Shown: one piece after another, positions 11,701 to 24,800 of the stretch
Numbering within the stretch: the stretch's first letter is position 1
Layout: every line of letters starts with the position of its first letter
Source: Paracentrotus lividus
Lineage: Eukaryota > Echinodermata > Echinoidea > Camarodonta > Echinidae
Reading direction: 5' to 3'
DNA length: 64,000 nucleotides
Assembly: GCA_940671915.1 (NCBI GenBank)
Contig: CALNVZ010000174.1
Span: 1,955,273-2,019,272, forward strand
Position numbers and translations under genes: made by a program
The notes under the pieces: generated by a model
The model's input: only the letters and a program-made list of their open reading frames with translations
Databases searched by the model: none
What the model was told of the DNA's origin: nothing

Positions 11701-14700
11701 ACTTCAAAATTAAAATTCTAACATTTTTTTTTTGTTATTAATGATGGGACTTGGTTTCCTTTTTTTCCCCCCATTACACCCAGTAAAGTTACATAGAACT
11801 ATGTATGGTAACCAAATTATTATTATTATTACTTGTGTTTTGTTGTTGCTTGTCCTGGGTGGAATTTCAAAATGACAATTTTCACATTTTTTTCGTTATT
11901 AATGACTGAACTTGGTTTCCTTTTTTTTGCACACCCAATAAAGTTACATAGAACTATGTGAGGTAACCAAATTATTATTATTATTCTTATTATTACTTTG
12001 TTGTTGCTTGTCCTAGGCTGCATTTTGTATTCTGATACTTCAATATTTTTTTATTTTTTTTTAATTTGTTCTCTTTTTTTAAAATTTTTTTTTTTAATTT
12101 ATTTATTTATTTATTATTTAATTATTTATTTATTTTTTTATTTATTTATTTATTATTATTATTATTTTTTTTTTTTTTTTTTTTTTTTTGGGGGGGGGGG
12201 TATTCTGTTATATTGTTTTTATGTAGGGCCTACATGTAGCTCTGTTAGATGAATTCGTATACATGTACTTGAAGGAATTGAACTTTTTATGAACTAGTTG
12301 GCCTTTGACCCCATAGCCTTGCTTCTAATCCCAATGGCATGTCATGGAGGCAAACACTTGATTCCAGTGGATTTTCATCCACAATATCAGGTAATATTTA
12401 GTCTTTCAATTAAATTGTTTTTCATATTTTTTCTTTTAAATTAACCTGTCTGCAAATGATTTATATTTCATAATTTTAAGAGAAAAAAGACTTAAATCCT
12501 GAATTGTTGGTGGTTGGTTTTAATGCCGTTGTTTCCTTTGACGATTCAAAAATTTCTGCTAAATGGTACTAAAGTTTGTATTTTGTTGTTCCCCCGCCCA
12601 CAAGAAAAAGAAAGACTCTGACTCTGCTGGCTCTGTCAAAATTTTATTGATGTGGAAAGTTTTTTTTTAATATGAAATAGATCCCTTCCTGTTATGGAAA
12701 AATATAATAAATTTCTTTTGGTTGGTTGGTTTGGTAGCGTTTCCTCAAATGTATCTCACTATTGATTTGGCTACTTTTATGCTGTTCTAATATTATTTGA
12801 TTACAATATAGGCCTACATGTATCCTGTTTGTCTTTAATTCAATAAAACACACAATTGAAAACGGGAACTTACATTTTGGCCAGAATCCTTCCTCATGAG
12901 CTGCTTCCACATCAGCTCGAGCTTGCGCCATCTCGAGATTTTAGCCCGATCAGCCCTCCCCTGGAAAAATCTCGAGATACGAGAAACCACGTCCACATCA
13001 GCCCAAGTTGGGCTATTTCGCTCTCGAGCGATGAATTAGCTCGAGCTACGGAGCATGCGCACTTCGGACTCTGAGTTTTGAAAATCGGGCCATTTTTTCC
13101 CGCGCTAAGGGCAGGGGGATTTCCAGTTGCGAGCATTTTCTCTATTAATTCTTATGTATTTCTTTGTTTTTCCTTCTTTCGTTTTCTCGTCTATCATTTC
13201 TTATGTATTTCTTTGTTTTATCCTTCATTCATCTTCTCTTCTCTCAATTCTTATGTATTTCTTTGTTTTTGTCATTCTTTCATCTTCTCTTCTCTCAATT
13301 CTTATGTATTTCTTTGTTTTTGTCATTCTTTCATCTTCTCTTCTCTTAATTCTTATGTATTTCTTTGTTTTTGTCATTTTTTCATCTTCTCTTCTCTCAA
13401 TTCTTATGTATTTCTTTGTTTTATCCTTCTTTCATTTTCTCTTCTCTCAATTTTTATGTATTTCTTTTTTCAATCCTTCATTCATTTTCTCTTCTCTCAA
13501 TTCTTATGTATTTCGTTGTTTTTGTCATTCTTTCATCTTCTCTTCTCTCAATTCTTATGTATTTCTTTGTTTTTGTCATTCTATCATCTTCTCTTCTCTC
13601 AATTCTTATGTATTTCTTTGTTTTATCCTTCATTCATTTTCTCTTCTTTCAATTCTTATGTATTTCTTTTATCATTCTTTCATCTCTTCTCAATATGAAA
13701 ACCGGAACTCGAATTGCATTATGGTTGGACATCATGAATAAATTATCCTGAGTCAAAAAACCCGAGTGCGTCCATATCTGTGAAATAGCCAGCTAATTCG
13801 CCAAATAGCTAGCTATTTCGCGAACTAGCCCGAGTTGACTCAGGCTTGAATCTCGAGATTCTAGCCCGCGAAATAGCTAGCTTATTGCGTCCACATTACA
13901 AATAATCTCGAGCTAGTTCTGATCGGGCTAATTGGCCAGATCAGAAATAGCTAGCTATTTTGTCATCTCGAGCTAGTGAAGACGGGCCTATGTAGGCCTT
14001 CAAGCAATGTTTGTAATTTCATCCCTGAATTTGACCTTGCATGTAGATGTAACTAGGCCTCATAAAAACAAGACTACTTGTTATCAAATATGTTTTGATA
14101 GATTGTTTTTGTTTCCAGTATTTCATCAGAACACTTGTGGCCATTTGTTAGATAAATGAGAGAGTTATTCAGCCTTATCAGGCATATGCTTTACTTTTAG
14201 AAGTACAGTGGCCTTTTTAATGTTGTGAAATTTTTATCATGAATTTGTAGCTCATGTGTTGGAATACATGTAGGTGTACTTTGGTTTTGTTTTAGACTCT
14301 CTCTCTCCCTTCTGCATCCTCAGACAGTATTGTTATTTTTTGGGGGAAAAATCCAACAAATTAACCCACATTATTTTTGTAGTGCGTAATATTAAACTGT
14401 TTGAGCACTTTACAATCAGTGGTGCCTGCTATTCATTGAACTAGTCCTTTATCCTCTGAAGGTATTTGTACGTTTTTTCTGTATCTTTTTCATCTAGGTG
14501 ATGCTAGTAGCGAGGGTAATCTTGTGATACAGGGAGCTGAGTTAGGTGATGATGCTGAATATAGATGTCATGTGACAGCTACAGATGCTACTCATCAGAA
14601 TCTACGTTCAGACCCTGCTGCAGTCATCGTATTGTGTATGAATTTATTCACTTCTCTCACAACACTTATCTCTCCTAAATCATAGGCAGCAAATCTTGCA

Positions 14701-15732
14701 TAGCAAACAGTTTGCATTATACACTCCAATCTATTACTCCCATGGGGAAAGATATTTTATAACCTTGATATCAATCTTGAAAAACTATTTAATTCAATAG
14801 ATAGAATATTTGTTGGTACAGGAAAAGTAAAAAAGCAAAAGGTAATCATTACTAATCAAATGTTCAGTCAATTACAATGAAATATTATAACCAATTCAAA
14901 CAACAAACTTTTAGGTAGATAAATGAATTTCGTGGTAGGCAATATTAACTTTACCCAATGAATGCCTATATTTCTGCGTGTTTTGACCCTGGTAAAGTTA
15001 AATCTTATTTGTGGACGTTTTGGAATTCATGAACAATAAAAGAAAAAATCTTGGCAAAGCTTATATTTAGTTTTTTATTTCTCGGGAATAAGTGCTTTTT
15101 TTTTAATATCAGTTTATTACAAATGTAATATAATCTAATTCTTTATCTTCTTTTGTTGATGATCATGTGACAGTACCACCTGACCCTCCTATGATTGATG
15201 GTTACTCCAATGGTTCAGTCATCACCATTCAGCCTCCTTCAACAGTCACTCTCCCCTGCAATGCAAACAATGGCAAACCAGCACCTGATATCACCTGGCT
15301 CAAGGATGGGGAAGCACTGGCCTATGGAAACCCAGAGGTGGTCTCGACTCCCGCAGGGGATCCATCTGGTCAGTAATATAGACATTCACTTTAAAAACTG
15401 TATTGTTACACAATAGATAATATAATTTTTTTATGGATGCACACATTGAATAGCCTTTATTCAAAACTATATGCATCACGAAAAATGACAAGATGACTAA
15501 AATTAATATAGACTTGTTCATATGAAAAGCAAAAGCATCATCATCATCATCATCATCATCATCATTCTCATCATCATCATCCTTATCTTCATCGTCATCA
15601 TCATCTCTACGGGAGTATAGAATGATCCTGCAGGTCTCCTGGTCATCTTGCTTGGTAAGTTAAATAGAACTTATATCAGGTGCGTGAGTGGATGTCAGAC
15701 TACTTAGTATTAGGAAAATCTTCTCTGACCAT

Positions 15733-15763
<31 letters not shown>

Positions 15764-18700
15764 AAATAATATCATTTCATTTTCTTGAAATCAGTGAGAT
15801 TATTTAAAATCTCCATGTGCACATTTAAAACATTAATTTTTTTTACTTTTGATTTAGGTAAGAGAATGAATGCTGTCAGCACCCTAACCCTGAACCCAGA
15901 GAAAGAAGATAATGGGATATCCTATGGATGTCAGGTGACCCATGGAGCCTTATCAGCTACTCTCTTTACATATGTCACTCTCAATGTTCTCTGTAAGTAA
16001 GATCAAGTAATTTCTTTTATTTGAAATATGTTCCAAGTATTTATTCTCTCTAAGACACAGGAGATATCTTCTGTTATATACTGGTAATGAGGAGAGTGTC
16101 AGGTTTATATAATTTCAAATTTTGGTTCATAAGGCATATAATTTTATTTTAGGATACATATTTTCTGGGTTAATTTGCCACAAAAAGAGAGGCAAGTGGT
16201 AAAATTTATGTATTTTAAATAGTGCCTCATGGATAAGAATTTTTGAGAATATGTCTAACGATCATGGTAAAATGTGCGATGATATATGTTCTGTTATTTT
16301 TTCTTGTTACCTTTTCATGTCATAACCCTCTCTCACTTTATACCTTTCTCTCTTTCTGTCTACCTCTCTTGCTTTGCCTTTATCTCTTCTCTCCCTTTCA
16401 TTTTTCCCTCCCCTGCCCACCCCATCTCCTCCTACCACCACCTGTTCGTCTCTTCATCCTCTATCATTGGACACTCCTTTATCTTATTCACACAGTTCCT
16501 CCTAGACCACCCGTCATTACAGGCTATTCAGCAGGTACCATTGTAAAGACAGGAGACCCACTGCACCTCCAGTGTACCTCTCTTGGAGGGAACCCCCTAG
16601 CAGAGGTAAATCAGAATCAAATATGCCAATAAACATTAATATTCTACAACCAAATAAGCTACATATGTGTCGCAAAATCACTGCCAGAATTAATTCTTTA
16701 AAAATATTATATTGTTCAGTAAATTTGACCATGTTTGAAAATGATAAGAATGTAATAAATAATATATGACTTGTTCCATTCATTGCTTCTACATTGTACA
16801 TGTATAGCGGGACTATTTCTTAGTGACAGACTGTATTAGTGGTTTTAACATGTATACACATAAAGTTGACTCCATTGATAATCATTCCTCTTCTTCTGTC
16901 TTTCATTCAATCTTTCTATCAATCAAGGTATATTGGTATAAGAACGATGAGAGAATGGATTACTCCTTCATCACCGATGGTGTCAGTGCTTATAATATCC
17001 TTCCCCTTGAAGTAGATTACAGTGATAATAATGCTATCTATAAGTGTCAAGCTACTAGTGTGGTTTTACCAGAGCCAATGAGCACACAGATACAACTCAC
17101 TGTCAACTGTAAGTATAACTGAAACTCATCTATGTATATAATAATATTTTTGATAATGATATTTTTGTGCTTGCTTCAGAATAATGAAGATATGACTAAT
17201 ATCATCTGGTCAGCAGAGAAAGTAATGTTTGCGTTATTTAGGAATCTCTTATAAGGGCCTTGCTGCTGAAATAGCTTGCAATGGTAAAATACATGTTTTC
17301 ACCACAAAAGAATAACAGACACATTAAGTATTCAGTATGAACATGGATGTCCTGAAAATTCTGGGGAGTAAGATTTTTTGAAAAGTCTCAATTTGTATTA
17401 TAATTTTTTCATATGACGGCAATATACTGAATACGCTGAATATGTCATGGTGGTTTTATTTTCGCGACTTTCTGAACGCGGAAATTTTCACTTCCTGACA
17501 TTTCTGTGCAAAGTGAATGCAAATACAATAAATACGCAAAACTATACTCTCGCGAATTCCCCATTTTGAAGCAAAATCGCAAAAAAATATGTATGCGAAA
17601 AAAATACAGTGTGTACACTCTATGCTTTTATGTATTATTTTTTTTTTTTAATTGTTCATATTTAAACAGTTTTTTCTTTACTAGAAGTCAAGATTACTAT
17701 TAATCAGTGGTAGATATGAACTTAGTAATCGATTCAAACTTGTTGGGATTTTTGCTGTCCCCCATATTAAAACGTGATTAAACCTACCTTAGAAACTGGT
17801 ATAAGAGAGAAACCATAAATTGATTATGTTTTCCTTGAACAGCAGTTATTTATACATTAAAGCAAGCTGTGTAGCAGCCTGTCCACTTTTGTTGTTTGTT
17901 GATCTTGAGTGAGGTTACTATACAGGTTTCACTCTGATATAGAGTATATCTAATCCATGATGAGGATAAAAAGACATGTATACAACGCAGTAATTATACT
18001 TTACATTTTCCTTCTTCAGTTGCTCCAGCATACGTGAATATCACAGGACATGAGAACATGGTTCAGTCTGATGCTACTCTGACACTCAAATGTACATCAG
18101 GTAAGGCTTCACTTTAGAGCTAAAAAGGCTTTCGCTATTATAATACTTGTATTCAAAGTTATGTTGTCTGATATAAATTTTAGGGGATAAGACATGACAG
18201 GTGCTATACTCCTCAATTATGTGAAATAATATAATATGACTAAATTTCTTATTAAATATTTTTAGTTAGATTCAGGTAATGATTAAAATGATCAAATATT
18301 GTATTTCATGAGGGGGAAAATGTAGATGTAGCTGTCCTACTTAATGGCATGACAGCCAATTTTAATGGTGAACTGCAACTCACATAATGTACACTTGGAA
18401 AAGCGCTGTATAGTATTCCCATATTTCATTATTTCAAGTAATTCTGTATATATATCTTCTCTATTTCTAAACCTTTTTAGAAGTATTTATAATTTTTCTG
18501 TATTTTTTTTTTATTGCTCAGCTAACAGCAACCCAGCAGCCTCGATCTCCTGGTTCACTAGCGGTCGTCAGGTCCATACCCATGATGATGTGGTGGTCGC
18601 AGCTGATAATGGAGGCTTCATTACATCACAGGAGCTGACTATCACAATGACGGCTGATACAGCTAGCGTAGATTACATGTGTCAAGCTACCAATCAGGAG

Positions 18701-18823
18701 CTCTATGAGACTACCTCTGATACTGTCACAGTCAATGTCATGTGTAAGTGGCCAATCTGTTTTGATACTCCATTCTAATGCATGTTTTATTTAGCCTTTT
18801 TGCCATATGCCCCTTCTCTCTTC

Positions 18824-18861
<38 letters not shown>

Positions 18862-21800
18862 TCATACTGTCTTGGCTTATTATCATTTTTCTCCTTTTTC
18901 TGTCATATAAGTTGTCAGTACAGATATTTGAATTAGTCTGTATGTAATTTTAATGTCTTTATTTCTCTCTATCTGAATCTGTCTACTACATGTGTGTGCA
19001 GTGTCTATGCAAGATTATTAATTTGAATAGTACTCTAAATTAGCCATGGCAGCAAATTTTGGAACAGTATTTTTGTGTGCAATCATGTGTTATAGCTTCT
19101 CTGTCTTCTTGAAAGTCTGATATTAATCATATCTACCCTTCCTCCTCCTCCTCCTAGATGCACCAGAGAGTCTACGTATCTCTGGATATGAGGTCGGTAC
19201 TGAGGTGAAAGCAGATAACCTGCTTCGTTTGGTATGCTTTGCTATGGGAGGTAATCCTCTAGCCACTCTGGTCTGGTATAAGAATGGTGAGGTTCAGGAA
19301 GCAGAGACAGGAATCCAAGGCATTCTATCTATTAGTACACTCAGTATCATCTTAGATCAGACTGATAATGGGGCAGAGTACTCCTGTAATGCCTCCAACG
19401 AAGCAACGCCCGTCCCTCTTCAGGCTACTGTGGTCCTCAATGTGCTATGTGAGTTTGATGTATAAACCCTCCCTACAATCCTGTAGAAGAGCAGTTGCAT
19501 TATGCAATAACACAACTGAAAATGGGATACACATAATAATAACACTTCCTTAGTTTTTCTTTCCTTACATTGAGAAAATGATATTCTAGATACTCTATCT
19601 TTTCATTATTCTGGCAATCATATTTTCTTATGTTTAGTCCTAAACATTAGTTATATTTTGATTGAGCTAACTCCAGGGCCATTAATTCCAAATTTGTTAG
19701 GAATGTCAAAGGGATGTTCAATCACGATTATGCATACAGTATACAAGAATGAAATGATACATGGACATGTCCAAGAGTATTTTTAAAGGCACTCTCGGAA
19801 TATGTACTTATCTATCTTTCAAAAGTTTTACACATTACAAATACATTTCTCGTAAAATCCAATTATATGTTGTTGTTTATTCCTTTAGTCCCACCTGAGG
19901 CCGTTACTGTGAGTGTTGATCCACCTGAAGCTAAGGAAGGTGATAGTGTCACAATAATATGTGAATCAGCTAGTAGTAATCCAGAGTCTGAGATCTCATG
20001 GTGGAGAGATGGAGTGCTTATTGATGGTAAGAAATCAAAGTTAATTACAGCTTATTTTGATAACACGCCTACTCAGTTGTCAGTTTTCTCAAGGTTTAAA
20101 GGTGTTTTGCATTTTTATCTCTTTAGATGGAAAATTATCCCAGGCTTTTAAAAAAAGTCCTACATCCGAATAGGTTCTTGGCAATTGTCTCGTCATTCAT
20201 GTTAGATAATATGAGAGCATCTTCAATGACATTCATTCCAATTTATTTAACATGAGGAAGTGATTTGAAATTAAGAAAATGGTTTTGAACCTACTAGAGA
20301 TTGCACTGCCCTCCTATTCCCCCTTATGACAGAAAAAAGTATGACATGTAAAAGAACAAAATATATATGTCGTTTACATAGACATCAATGCAATATCATT
20401 AATGTGTTACATAACCTGAGCATGATGAGTGCTTATGTATAAAATTTGGTTGGGATTATCTGAGTAGCATGTAGAAGAACATTTTGTGTTCCATAGATCT
20501 GAGGGCTTGACTGAATACTTTGATAAATTTACATTTACATGCACAATGTATGCCTATAATATTGAAGGCAACATGAACATGATTACAGACCAACTAAAAA
20601 AATACTTTGGTATCATTCATGTTTTTAGGAGGTTACAATGTAAGCGTTGAGGTAGTAGATGCAGAAAATGGAGGCAAAACAACCCGAAGTCGTCTTATGT
20701 TGGACTCTGTGACGTCAGACAACAATGGGGGTGTCTATCTCTGCCGTGCCATGAGTGATCTAGTGGTTGAAAGTGTCAATGATGGTATCACTCTGGATAT
20801 CAAATGTAAGTCTCTTTGTTTTAGAGCATTGCATAAAAATTATGAAAGTTGTGTTGTCAAGATTTCATATTGCATAGCAAGGAGCTGTCAGGTTATTTTG
20901 GCACGAGTCACTTTTGAGTTTATAAAAATTTCTAGTAAAGCTTATGCTCCTTGTTATGTTAGCATTTACACTTGTACTTGAGCAAAATCCTCCAGACATT
21001 ATATTTACATGGAACAAGTTTACGTTGAGAATAACTTTGACAAATAGAATTTTGAGACAAGTTTTAAAATCTAGTACTCATCTGCCTCATGTCATTTCAA
21101 TCCTACCAATAATTGAGTCTAAGATGACAGCATTACTACACAGAAGAAGATGTGTTGACTACGACAGGACAGCTTTGAAATCTTATATCTTTGGAACCAC
21201 TCTGAAATTGTAAATTATTTCACAACCCAATGTTTATGTGTCTGAAATATCCTTTTATTCCTGCAGTCAAACCCATGATATCCACTCCCACTGGCATCTC
21301 CATGAGTAGCCATGAAGTACCTGGTATACTAGCACTCAACTGTTCAGCTGAAGCAAACCCTCCAGACATCACATTCACATGGAATAAGAATGATGCCCAG
21401 ATCGCCATTGATGAGACGACAAGATACACACTGGATGAACAAGGATCATTACTTATCCATAATGTATCACGGGAGGAAGTTGGGATGTACATGTGCATTG
21501 CTAGTAACTCAGAGGGAGCCAATAATATAACAGCTAACCTGGATGTAATGTGTAAGTTGAAAGGCACTGATAGAGAGAAGACCCCTTATCTGATTTTAAA
21601 AATTAAAAAAATATCTGATAGCAAGGCCACAATCGGACAACATTTTTGTTTCCCTTGTTTCACCTTGAAGCAGCTTTTAATGTAAACCATTTACAGAGAT
21701 ACTGTGCAAAATCACTTTTTCCTGTCTCCCTTGAGTAGCAGTTATAAAGCCTAATAAATAAAGTTGGACACATATTGGATCCTTGGGGTATTCCTTTATT

Positions 21801-24800
21801 TCCCTTTAGTATCATAATGAGATTTTAGACATTACTGGCACCACCAAGGCCATTAGTGTAACCCTAAATCCCACACAATGTTTTGAAGATAGATTCACTC
21901 ATGCTTGTAACATACCTTCAAATAAAAAGAAAAATAATATTAGTTATCTTCTACAACCAGATTCTGCCAAGGTGACAACTGGAGAGGCTATCACTATCAC
22001 TCTAAACACTCCTGGTGAGCTGGTTTGTGAAGCGGATGCTAATCCCAAGCCTGCTAACTATATCACCTGGACCAGGCCTGGGTTTGACCTTACAGGGTAC
22101 ATCCATGAGTATGTGGATGGACATGGTGTCATGAGGGTGGATAATGTTACCAAGGCAGTCAGTGGCATGTATCTGTGCCATGCAGATAACGGTATTCCAC
22201 CGGCTGATACAAAGAATATACAGGTTATCATACAGTGTGAGTATAGATCGAGAACTTCACTAATGTTCCAACAGCCTCTAAGAAGCCTGTCTAGCTCTGT
22301 TAAATTTTAAACATATTCCATCTCTCACTTTGGTCTAGATTGGACTGTAGACATGTGCCCCCTTGAATGACATTGTGTTTCAGAGTACAAACATAAGGGT
22401 GATCTGAGTGCTTGACCTGTGGTAACGACAACCTGATTATTACATGTGATTTGCAGTATAAAAGAATTTGTTTTATACTCAGGAAAACAAGTCAAATTTC
22501 TAAATCTTATTGTTTTGATCCCCAAAGTATACTAATAGTGATATAAATAATTCTAGAACTAGAATATTACACTTAACCCTATTCTGATCTGCGTGCTTTT
22601 CAAGGGGAGATTTTTACTTGGGGTGGGGGGGGGTCGACCCCCCCCCCCCCCCCCCGAGATCTCGGCCGCGGATGGTCCGATCACCGCGAAATTTTGCTCG
22701 AACGTCACTGCACATGTAAAAGGTGTCGCTGGTATGTTTTTTTGTTTTTTTTAATTCACATATTTAATTTATGCTAAGTTATGCATACTCATGTATGCAA
22801 ATTAGATGCTTTTTTTATGGAAATCGTCAATATTTCATTAATAAATACAGTTATGAAGCCCAAATTTTTACTGAAAGTTGCTGTGTGGCAAAGACAACAA
22901 TATTGAATTGACAAATTCAGAAATTTCAAATTAACTCTTTTGTATTCTATTGTTTTATGAATTCCTTATGTATTCTATTGTTTTTTATTTTTTATGTATT
23001 TCTTTGTTTTTGTAATTTTTTTTGTGCTTCAGAAATGTATTTTGATCAATATAAAGACAAATTTAATCAATCAAAAGGCTCAGAAGGCACAATTATCAGT
23101 GTTATAAAGCAATTTGGAAAAAGCAGTATTTTGTACACAAACACATGCAAAATGACAATTTTCGTTCAATTTTGGCCTGACATGCGATTGCATAATGTTG
23201 CGTAACGCGACAACGGAGTGTCCGATTTTTTAAAACTTGGTGTCAAAATTTGCGGGACACTTGCGGTATATAAAATATTATAATTATATTATAAAGCGCC
23301 GGGATGGATTCGCAGCGGTTGTACGGGGGGGGGGGGGTCAAATGACCTCCCCCCCCCCCCCGTCAGAATAGGGTTAAATCTTGTGAAGTAATGGTCAAGA
23401 ATTTCAAATGCATTTTCTCAAAATTTCCATCAGTTTTCTGGACTCACGCACACTTTTCTACCTGGTTCACAATCAATTGTAACTCCACAAATCATTGGTT
23501 CTTTTGCTGATTACAGATTCCCCTGAAGTGGACCACACCATGCCTAATAAAATAGCCAAGAGTACCGGTCAGACAGCTCTCCTTCGCTGCAGGGCAGAGG
23601 GAGCCCCACTTGTCCAGTTCAACTGGTTCAAGGGGTCATCAGAGGTCAACTTAACCAGTGACCATTACACACTTGACATCAGACAAGATCTAACCTATGC
23701 TAATCGTTATGAGAGTCGTTTGATCATCAGTCAGATTGATGAGATCGATGATTATGGGACATATGTCTGTAAGGCTTATAATGATCTGGGTGAGGCGAGG
23801 TTTGAGATACAGCTGGAGAAAACAAGTAAGTGTGCTGTCACGCTAACATCTTTAAATATGAAGAACATGTTATAGTCTGCACCTTTATTGGGAAAATTAT
23901 CACTCACGTTTTATGTAAAAGTACATTTTTTTTAGTTTTTATCCTTTAATCGTTTTTCATATTCAACTTGTTATATACAAGCAACACACATTTCCCAAGA
24001 CACCAGCCTGAATATACTCGATAATAGTCTTTAACTGGTTAATATAAAGTAGCTATGTAATCATTCTAGAACCTTTGTATGCAGTCCAACATGCTGTATA
24101 AAATGATTGTAGGGATGTGTTCATAAAGACCACATCACTTTCTTCACTTGAAGAATATTATCTGTATCTAAATGGACTCTCAATTCTGTATTCCTCTGTT
24201 CACATTCACTCATTCTCAATCATTGAAATCTTTCATCGTACAGGTCCTCCTGAGGCTCCATCTAATCTTCAAGTTGTCAACATTGCACATGATTCAGTTA
24301 CTCTCAATTGGACAAAAGGTAAGTTCACGACCCCACCCCCTAAAAAGGGATGTGAAGTGTACATTGTCTTATCACACTAGGGTGCATCGCAGTAATGGTG
24401 CCCTTTACCTTCCATAAGAAAACAAAATGTAGTCGGCAATGTCTGTATCTGTTATCAGACTGTATGGTGCATTGTCTTAGTTTTGACAATTGTATTGGTC
24501 AACATTGTAAAGAACGCTTTTTAATACCGCCCATTACAAAATATTCTAATCCTTGGTATATGTGTATATATTTGAATATAATGGAAATGTCAATGAGCTT
24601 AGGATCACAACCAAGAAGTAGAGTTCCTGTTAGTTCATCAATAATTGTTTGCAAGAAATGACTATACATGTATATTTGCCAAACTCAACCAAGGTATGGT
24701 TAGTGATACCTGGTAGGATTCTTTCTTGAAAACACTGCCACTGTACACTGGGCCAGAATGTAATGTACAGGATGTAATAATCCATTCCTGGCTTCATTCC

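Larger units (their letters stand above)
8859..14497 (+). other. NPHS1 intron 2, repeat reservoir
   Basis: 5.6 kb intron. It holds a CAGGGC-type MITE (10179-10603), a TGTCCCCGCCGA-ended element (10984-11654), a two-copy tandem repeat (11697-12020), a T/A/G low-complexity tract (12030-12200) and a CTCGAG/GCTAGC-rich element with a minisatellite core (12890-13990). 8859-10170 and 14000-14497 show nothing recognisable. Confidence 0.8.
14636..21960 (+). other. NPHS1 introns 3-13, mostly unremarkable
   Basis: Introns between exons 3 and 14, each 0.3-0.9 kb. Recognisable content: an ATC microsatellite (15534-15605), a dispersed TTCGCG-type repeat (17440-17615), a CT microsatellite (18825-18862) and Ig exon relics (20980-21018, possibly 21841-21885). 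The rest shows nothing. Confidence 0.6.

Noticed and set aside
13078-13751. Several overlapping open frames of 120-200 codons
   Set aside because: Same low-complexity minisatellite, open in three frames, with no start context or homology.
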